The position numbers and the translations under genes were made by a program. From contig JBGTIS010000389.1 in assembly GCA_041745535.1 (NCBI GenBank), positions 1 through 64,000 on the forward strand: a DNA stretch of 64,000 bases, in the 5' to 3' direction. Below are positions 58,080 through 64,000 of this stretch, in pieces. The notes beneath the pieces were generated by a model. That model saw only the letters and a list, made by a program, of their open reading frames with translations, had not been told where the DNA came from and made no database searches. This stretch comes from JBGTIS01 sp041745535. Lineage in GTDB: Bacteria; Bacteroidota; Bacteroidia; Cytophagales; Cyclobacteriaceae. Position 1 is the stretch's first letter, and the number at the start of each line of letters is the position of its first letter.

Positions 58080-61000
58080 CTACCGTTTAAAAACAGCTTC
58101 ATCAAAATTCATAATTGTATTTGTTACCAAAGTCATAGCAGCCAGTTCATTTTCAGGCAAATTCTTATCATAATTTGAATCTCCTTCTTCCAGCAATTTT
58201 CTGGCATTTCCTTTTTGTGCGGTAAACTCTTCCAATTCCTGCTGATATAGCTTCTGTAGCAGTGCCAGCTCTTTTTCAGTAGGCTCCTGACTGGTTAGTG
58301 CCCTGAACCCGTATTTTATTTTTGATTGAATGTTATCTCCCCCTTCTTTCATTATTTTCTCGGATAAAATCCGGGAAGCTTCCACGAACTGAGGATCGTT
58401 CAGCAGGATCAATGCCTGTAACGGCGTACTGGTTTTTTGTCGCTTTACAGTACATAAGCTTCGCTCCGCTGCATCAAAAGTGGTTAAACCTGGCGGTGGT
58501 GTAGTTCTTTTCCAAATGGTATACATACTTCTTCGATACAAATTCGCACCAGTATCCTGTACATAGGTGATAGCATTCCGAGTAGCCAGTTCCTCCCACA
58601 ACCCAGCAGGCTGGTAAGGTTTTACAGGGGGGCCACCAATTTCTCTTACCAGCAGTCCGCTGGCAGCCAGGGCATTATCACGAATCATTTCTGCTTCTAA
58701 TCGATAACTGGGCCCACGGGATAAAAATTCGTTTACGGGATCTTCCTCCATCTTTTTCCGGGTAGGTACCGAAGACTGCCGATAGGTAGCTGACATTACA
58801 ATCAGCTTTTGCATAGCCTTTACATCCCAGCCCATTTCTCTGAACTGAACGGCTAACCAATCCAGCAGTTCAGGATGGGTAGGAAATTCGCCCTGGTTAC
58901 CAAAATCAGCAGAAGTACTGACCAGCCCCCTGCCAAAATACTGTTGCCAGTACCGGTTTACAATAACACGGGTAGTCAGCGGGTTTTCAGGATGCGTTAA
59001 CCATTGGGCCAATCCTAACCGGTTTTTAGGTAAGGTGTCCGGAAAATCCATCACGGCGGAAATGGTTCCCGGATATACTCTTTCACCGGGTGCATCGTAA
59101 GCGCCGCGGTTTAGAATGTGTGTAGCCCGCGGTTCCTTTAATTCTTCCATCACCATTACTTCCGGCTGAGCAGTTAATATCTTATTTTCCTCTCCTCTTA
59201 ATTCGGTTAATTTCTCAAAATTTTGATGATAACTCTGATTAAAATGAGTTAAATAATACTGGTATAATCCGGCATGCATACTTACATTGGTTTGCTCAGC
59301 CGAATTATCCATAATCTGATCCAGTGGATTGGATACTCCGTTGAGTTTGGCTATCTCAACAGATGACAGCAAATAAGGAAATATTCTAAATTCATCCACC
59401 ACTGCATAATCCAATGATTCCTCGAAACGTTTGCCAATAGTAAGGTTAGGCGGGCTTCCCCAGGTTTCCTTATCTGCTCCATAGTACAGCATGCTTTGCC
59501 GCAAATAATCATTTTCAATTTTTAAATCCAGGAGTTTACCATTCATATACAGGGTTAATCCTCTGGCCTTGCTGGAACCATCGTAGGCCACTATCAGATT
59601 TACCCATTCGTTTACCGGTACTTTTTCTTTTGAAAACACTTCAATACTGCTGGCCGGCCAGGTATGGTTCAGGCTGGCAGACAGCGTGCCATCATTTCTG
59701 AGCATCAGGTCATATCCTCTATTTCCATTAAAAAGCCCCCCCGACTTAGAGAAAATGGGTCCATCCACACTATCTTTTAAGATTTTTACCCATAAACTAA
59801 TAGTAAAAGGATTATGCCTGTCGAAATTTCCTACCTCATTACCAAGGTCAATATAGCCATCGCCCATCAGTTGCTGGGCTTTGCCAAATTTCCCTGAAAC
59901 AGTTAACGGATAAGTTTTCTCGGAACCGCGCACCTGAGCGGGTTTCTTTTTATCGACCAGATTTTCATAATTTTTTTCTTTTAATGAATCCAGTGGATAA
60001 TAACCTTCCTCGGCCTTAAACTGAACGTCAACAGCGTTTTTAGACGATATTTTCCGCAACCATCGCTGATATCCCTGCTTATATGTTTCGGCTTCAGGGT
60101 CTACTTTTTCTTCGTAAGCCTTTATTTTATCCTGAATAAAAGCCACTTTCTTATCCGCTTCTTCATCAGTTAGAATCTGGGTAGGCACTGCTTCGCCCAT
60201 ATAGGGGATTTGACCGGTTTCGTTATTATTATTAAAGAAACTATAAATCTGGTAAAATTCTTTCTGGCTAATCGGATCGTATTTATGATCGTGACAGCGG
60301 GCACATTCCACAGTGAGGCCCAGAAAAGCCGTCCCAATTACATTCGTACGATCTATTACATATTCTACACGGTACTCTTCCGAAACAATACCACCTTCCT
60401 GACTTTGCAGGTGGTTGCGGTTAAATCCGGTAGCCAGGATCTGTTCTTTTGTTGGATTGGGCAACAGATCGCCTGCCAACTGCCAGGTGATAAACTGATC
60501 GTAGGGAAGATTTTTGTTGAAAGCATCGATTACCCAATCACGCCACGGCCACATATTGCGCATGCCATCGTCCTGGTACCCATGCGAATCGGCATACCGC
60601 GCCACATCCAGCCAGTTGGCTGCCATACGTTCTCCATATGACTTAGAAGCCAGTCGCCGATCTACCACTTTTTCATAAGCATCAGGAGATGAATCTGAGA
60701 GGAAATCGTCAATTTCTTCCAGCGAAGGTGGTAAACCCGTTAAATCAAAAGTTACCCTGCGCAGCAAAGTTTCTCTATCTGCTTCTTCGGCAGGTTCCAA
60801 ACCTTTTTCTTCCAGTTTGGCCATAATAAAATGATCGATGGAATTTTTGGCCCAACGCTCATTTTTTACCGCCGGGATTTCTTGTTTTTGGGGTAGAATA
60901 AATGACCAGTGCGGCTTATATTTAGCTCCCTGCTCAATCCACCGGATAATCAGTGCCTTTTCCCGGTCGGTAAGTTTCAGGTTAGACTCAGGTGGCGGCA

Positions 61001-61448
61001 TCATTATTTCCTCATCGGTAGCCACAATACGGGTAAACACTGCGCTTTTTGCCAGCTTGCCAGGAGTGATGGCATGGTTGCCATCTTCCAAAGCCGCATA
61101 GGCACCATCTTCCGTATCCAGCCGTAACCCGGCCTCCAGTTTATTTTTATCGGGACCATGGCAGGCATAGCAGCGGTCGGATAAAATGGGTTTGATGTGT
61201 AGGTTGTAGTCAACCTGGTCAGGTATGGTTTTTTCCGCTTCCAGAATGGCTTCGGGTTTGTCAACGCCACAGCTTGTTAGTAAGCCGCTAAAAATTCCTA
61301 TGCAACCAATAAAAGCAGTTAATTTTAATTCTGCTTTTATCTTATCATAGGTATTAATCGCAAAACTGGTCAAATACTGAAAAGGCTCAGTATTGATCCA
61401 AAAATGGAAATCCTTAGAAGTAGTATTATAGTGGGTTCTGATCGACAT
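58080..61448 (-). CDS. DUF1553 c-type cytochrome protein with LamG domain, unit 1
   Basis: A protein of 1122 residues. The only ATG precedes a lipoprotein signal whose lipobox is LLTSC (cysteine about 60), leaving an unusual 40-residue extension before the hydrophobic segment; a later alternative start codon is possible. Cytochrome-c motif CYACH is at 93-97, and a second CxxCH lies in DUF1549; LamG and DUF1553 domains follow. It is the paralogue of the 46902 and 51745 proteins. The gene upstream of it is the hybrid sensor kinase, transcribed in the same direction. Confidence 0.92.
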   Translation of the reverse strand: MSIRTHYNTTSKDFHFWINTEPFQYLTSFAINTYDKIKAELKLTAFIGCIGIFSGLLTSCGVDKPEAILEAEKTIPDQVDYNLHIKPILSDRCYACHGPDKNKLEAGLRLDTEDGAYAALEDGNHAITPGKLAKSAVFTRIVATDEEIMMPPPESNLKLTDREKALIIRWIEQGAKYKPHWSFILPQKQEIPAVKNERWAKNSIDHFIMAKLEEKGLEPAEEADRETLLRRVTFDLTGLPPSLEEIDDFLSDSSPDAYEKVVDRRLASKSYGERMAANWLDVARYADSHGYQDDGMRNMWPWRDWVIDAFNKNLPYDQFITWQLAGDLLPNPTKEQILATGFNRNHLQSQEGGIVSEEYRVEYVIDRTNVIGTAFLGLTVECARCHDHKYDPISQKEFYQIYSFFNNNNETGQIPYMGEAVPTQILTDEEADKKVAFIQDKIKAYEEKVDPEAETYKQGYQRWLRKISSKNAVDVQFKAEEGYYPLDSLKEKNYENLVDKKKPAQVRGSEKTYPLTVSGKFGKAQQLMGDGYIDLGNEVGNFDRHNPFTISLWVKILKDSVDGPIFSKSGGLFNGNRGYDLMLRNDGTLSASLNHTWPASSIEVFSKEKVPVNEWVNLIVAYDGSSKARGLTLYMNGKLLDLKIENDYLRQSMLYYGADKETWGSPPNLTIGKRFEESLDYAVVDEFRIFPYLLSSVEIAKLNGVSNPLDQIMDNSAEQTNVSMHAGLYQYYLTHFNQSYHQNFEKLTELRGEENKILTAQPEVMVMEELKEPRATHILNRGAYDAPGERVYPGTISAVMDFPDTLPKNRLGLAQWLTHPENPLTTRVIVNRYWQQYFGRGLVSTSADFGNQGEFPTHPELLDWLAVQFREMGWDVKAMQKLIVMSATYRQSSVPTRKKMEEDPVNEFLSRGPSYRLEAEMIRDNALAASGLLVREIGGPPVKPYQPAGLWEELATRNAITYVQDTGANLYRRSMYTIWKRTTPPPGLTTFDAAERSLCTVKRQKTSTPLQALILLNDPQFVEASRILSEKIMKEGGDNIQSKIKYGFRALTSQEPTEKELALLQKLYQQELEEFTAQKGNARKLLEEGDSNYDKNLPENELAAMTLVTNTIMNFDEAVFKR

Positions 61449-61534
61449 ATTTTTTCAGGGTAATAAAGTCACAATATCGTAAATAAATGGCACAATCTCT
61501 TGTACTATTTTCTCAGAAACCAGGTAATTATCGT

Positions 61535-64000
61535 TCAGGAATCCATTTCTTCGGTCATTTGGGTAGGAGATACGCCAAATTGCTTCTTAAAACACCGGCT
61601 GAAGTATTGTGGATCGTTAAAACCAACATGATAAGCCACTTCCGCGATCTTCAGGTTTCCCTGTCGTAATAACTGTGCGGCGCGCTTTAGCCGGATGGTG
61701 CGTACAAATTCATTCACCGATTGTCCTGTCAGGCTTTGCAATTTTCGGTACAATTGCGGACGGCTGATACCCAGTTCCCTGCATAATACAGATACATTGA
61801 AGTCAGTATCTTCCATATGTTTTTCAATAATAGCAATGATGTCATCCAGCAAACCAGCTTCTGAGGAATTAATAATGGTATTGGTAGGCTCCAGGGTAAT
61901 TTCTTTGCTGTACTTTTCCCGAAACCGTTGCCTGGTGGTAAGCAGGTTTTGCAGGCGGGCTTTCAGTACAAAAATATTAAATGGTTTCTGCACATAATCG
62001 TCGGCCCCAGTGGTTAATCCTTTTAACCGGTTGGTATCAGAGCTGCTGGCTGTGAGTAAAATCAGGGGTATATGACTGGTTTTTTCATCAGCCTTTAATC
62101 GTTTGCATAAAGTAATGCCATCCATGCCTGGCATCATGATATCGCTGATGATGAGGTCAGGATTTTCTTCCAACACTTTTTTTAGCGCCATTTTTCCGTT
62201 AGAGGCCTGTATAATTTTGTACTGGTCTTCCAGATTTTCCGCTATAAAGTTTCTGATATCGTCATTGTCATCTACCACAAGGAGTACCGGACGGGATGCT
62301 TGCCCGGCGGACTCCGAACCATTTACAGGTTGTATGTAATCGTTATCCAGCGATTTCCAATGAACCAGTGCTTCCTGTTGTGCTACAGGAAGAATTAAAG
62401 TAAATCTGGTGCCCTGGTTTACCACGCTTTCTACCGTAAGCTCGCCCTGGTGCAGGTTTACCAGTTCTTTGGTAAGGGCCAGGCCAATTCCTGAACTGGC
62501 CTGTTTATGCGGATTAGAACTTCCTCCCTGGTAAAAAGGATCAAAAATATGAGGCAATTCCTTTTCCTGTATGCCCACTCCGGTATCTTTAATAATAATT
62601 CTGACACGATCGGATGAGCTTTTTAAAACTTCATTGGAGTGAACAGTAGGTAAAGATTCAAACCGAAGCATAATGCTACCGTATTTCGGGGTGAATTTAA
62701 AAGCATTGGATAACAGGTTACCCAGTATTTTCTCCAGCTTATCGGCATCGAAATAAGCCCATATATTTTCGGCTTCCAGGTCCAACTGGTATTGAATCCG
62801 CCGTTCTTCCGCCAAACCAGCGAACGATTCGTACACATTTTTTACGAATAATGACAAATTGTCGAAAGCTGGTTCCAGCATTAAATTACCCGACTCCAGT
62901 TTCCTGAAATCAATCAATTGATTCACCAGGTCCTGCAGGCGTTGAGCATTGCGGTATACCAGGTCCAGTTGCTTTTTTAGGGGGAATTCACCTTCCCGGG
63001 TCAGTCGCAGCATTTTTTCCAGTGGACTTAAAATCAGGGTAAGTGGTGTACGGATTTCATGAGAAATATTGGTAAAAAACCGGATTTTCAACTGATTCAG
63101 TTCATGGGCCTGGTTCATCTGCATGCGTTCCAGGTCCAACTGATTTTTTTTATCTGCCTTAGCGGTTAAATAATAGTACAATGTGTATAAACCTAAGGCA
63201 AATAAAACCGCATATAACAGATAAGCCCAGGTAGTTTGCCAGAAAGGTGGCAGGATGGTAAGATGCACGGCAGCACCTTTTTCATTCCAAACGCCATCGT
63301 TATTAGAGCCTTTTACCCTGAAAACGTATTCTCCAGGATTTACATTGGTATACGTAGCTTTCCGCTCACCGCCCACATTATTCCAATGCTCATCAAAACC
63401 TTCCAGCTTATAGCTGTACTGATTTTTTTTGCTATTGGTATAATTTAAAGCCACATATTCAAAAGAAAAAGAAGATTGCCGGTAGGTCAGCTTAATAGAA
63501 TCGGTAAAACCCACCGGTTTTTGTAAGGGCGAACCAGTTCCCGGTACCACGGGTTCATTAAAAAGGTTAAAAGAGGTAATCACTACCGGCGGAATAACAG
63601 GATTTTTCTGGATGCTGTCAGGATGAAAACTGATCAGCCCCTGTGCGGTACCAAAATACAAAGTCCCGTTCTTACTTTTCCAGCTGGCTTTGGAGATAAA
63701 TTCATTGCTGATTAATCCATCATCTTTATCATACTGGTCGAAAGTTTCGTTTTCAGGATTGAAGCGGGTTATGCCGCCCGGTGTGCTCAGCCATAAATAG
63801 CCATGATCATCGCCCATAATGCTATTAATCCAATAGTTATCCAGGCCGCTGGCAGTGGTAAATCGTTGAAATTTTCCTGTATTTTTATTCAGCTTATTCA
63901 GTCCTGCCTGGGTACCAATCCAGAGGTTGCCCGATTGATCTTCATACACACATTCCACAAAGTTATTGCTCAGGCTTTTGGCGTCGGTGGCATCATACAT
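61535..64000 (-). CDS. Hybrid two-component sensor/regulator (HTCS), N-terminus missing
   Basis: An open frame of 821 residues runs to the window edge, so the N-terminal propeller is incomplete. In order: Reg_prop beta-propeller blades, Y_Y_Y domain (about 170-250), a transmembrane helix (about 255-278), histidine kinase with phosphoacceptor His about 314 (NISHEIRTPL), ATPase domain with N-box at about 426-437 and DTGVGI at 472-477, receiver with Asp about 620 and Lys about 672, and AraC helix-turn-helix (about 735-815). These single-protein systems control carbohydrate loci in Bacteroidota. Positioned just upstream of unit 1, it is a likely regulator of the array. Confidence 0.95.
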   Translation of the reverse strand: MYDATDAKSLSNNFVECVYEDQSGNLWIGTQAGLNKLNKNTGKFQRFTTASGLDNYWINSIMGDDHGYLWLSTPGGITRFNPENETFDQYDKDDGLISNEFISKASWKSKNGTLYFGTAQGLISFHPDSIQKNPVIPPVVITSFNLFNEPVVPGTGSPLQKPVGFTDSIKLTYRQSSFSFEYVALNYTNSKKNQYSYKLEGFDEHWNNVGGERKATYTNVNPGEYVFRVKGSNNDGVWNEKGAAVHLTILPPFWQTTWAYLLYAVLFALGLYTLYYYLTAKADKKNQLDLERMQMNQAHELNQLKIRFFTNISHEIRTPLTLILSPLEKMLRLTREGEFPLKKQLDLVYRNAQRLQDLVNQLIDFRKLESGNLMLEPAFDNLSLFVKNVYESFAGLAEERRIQYQLDLEAENIWAYFDADKLEKILGNLLSNAFKFTPKYGSIMLRFESLPTVHSNEVLKSSSDRVRIIIKDTGVGIQEKELPHIFDPFYQGGSSNPHKQASSGIGLALTKELVNLHQGELTVESVVNQGTRFTLILPVAQQEALVHWKSLDNDYIQPVNGSESAGQASRPVLLVVDDNDDIRNFIAENLEDQYKIIQASNGKMALKKVLEENPDLIISDIMMPGMDGITLCKRLKADEKTSHIPLILLTASSSDTNRLKGLTTGADDYVQKPFNIFVLKARLQNLLTTRQRFREKYSKEITLEPTNTIINSSEAGLLDDIIAIIEKHMEDTDFNVSVLCRELGISRPQLYRKLQSLTGQSVNEFVRTIRLKRAAQLLRQGNLKIAEVAYHVGFNDPQYFSRCFKKQFGVSPTQMTEEMDS

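Noticed and set aside
61535..64000. A polysaccharide utilisation locus with SusC/SusD
   Set aside because: No TonB-dependent receptor or SusD-like protein is found in the window; the sensor alone is not enough.

Overview
The window looks like a chromosomal piece of a member of the Bacteroidota, most likely order Cytophagales. Three things point there: lineage-typical lipoprotein and small families (DUF4837, DUF4292, DUF5606), sparse Shine-Dalgarno signals with several TAnnTTTG-type -7 elements, and a hybrid one-protein two-component regulator with a C-terminal AraC domain. GC content is moderate, and no rRNA, tRNA, CRISPR array, phage or IS transposase was seen.

Bases 1-37,000 are mostly housekeeping. 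From the left on the minus strand come acetyl-CoA synthetase, MaeB-type malic enzyme, a DUF4837 lipoprotein, an MltD-like lytic transglycosylase with three LysM domains, a tatA-gatA overlap, a TPR / DUF4292 / degenerate LytM (EnvC-like) operon, a polysaccharide flippase, an enoyl-CoA hydratase, DUF5606, EngB and a small lipoprotein. A short plus-strand pair (membrane protein, SprT-like) follows. Next are a MurNAc/GlcNAc recycling pair (MurQ plus a BadF-type kinase), a radical SAM/SPASM protein, a GH57-DUF3536 protein and an AmpD-like lipoprotein. An ECF sigma / HEAT-containing anti-sigma / DUF4097 / DUF4097 operon and the PrkA-DUF444-SpoVR stress operon come next, then apt, a small unknown protein and an alanine/sodium symporter.

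The striking region is 38,670-64,000. Four two-gene units are arrayed on the minus strand. Each has a large envelope protein with two CxxCH haem motifs (planctomycete-type cytochrome c + DUF1549 + DUF1553) followed by a twin-arginine DUF1501 protein. Three units carry a LamG-like domain in the DUF1553 protein, and their DUF1501 partners resemble each other. The fourth carries a CBM6-like domain and a clearly divergent DUF1501 partner, and is followed by a Tat-signal six-bladed propeller protein and an FG-GAP protein. An AraC regulator sits inside the array and a hybrid HTCS sensor/regulator lies at its upstream edge, running off the window. A perfect 10-bp inverted repeat abuts a -7 element in front of one unit. 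One unit is interrupted by a four-helix-bundle gene bounded by inverted and tandem repeats.

Inference: the array is a regulated extracytoplasmic redox system acting on carbohydrate-related substrates, with paralogous pairs diverged for different substrates. tatA in this window fits the Tat-signal partners, but tatB/C and cytochrome maturation genes are not visible here. No substrate can be named from sequence alone.
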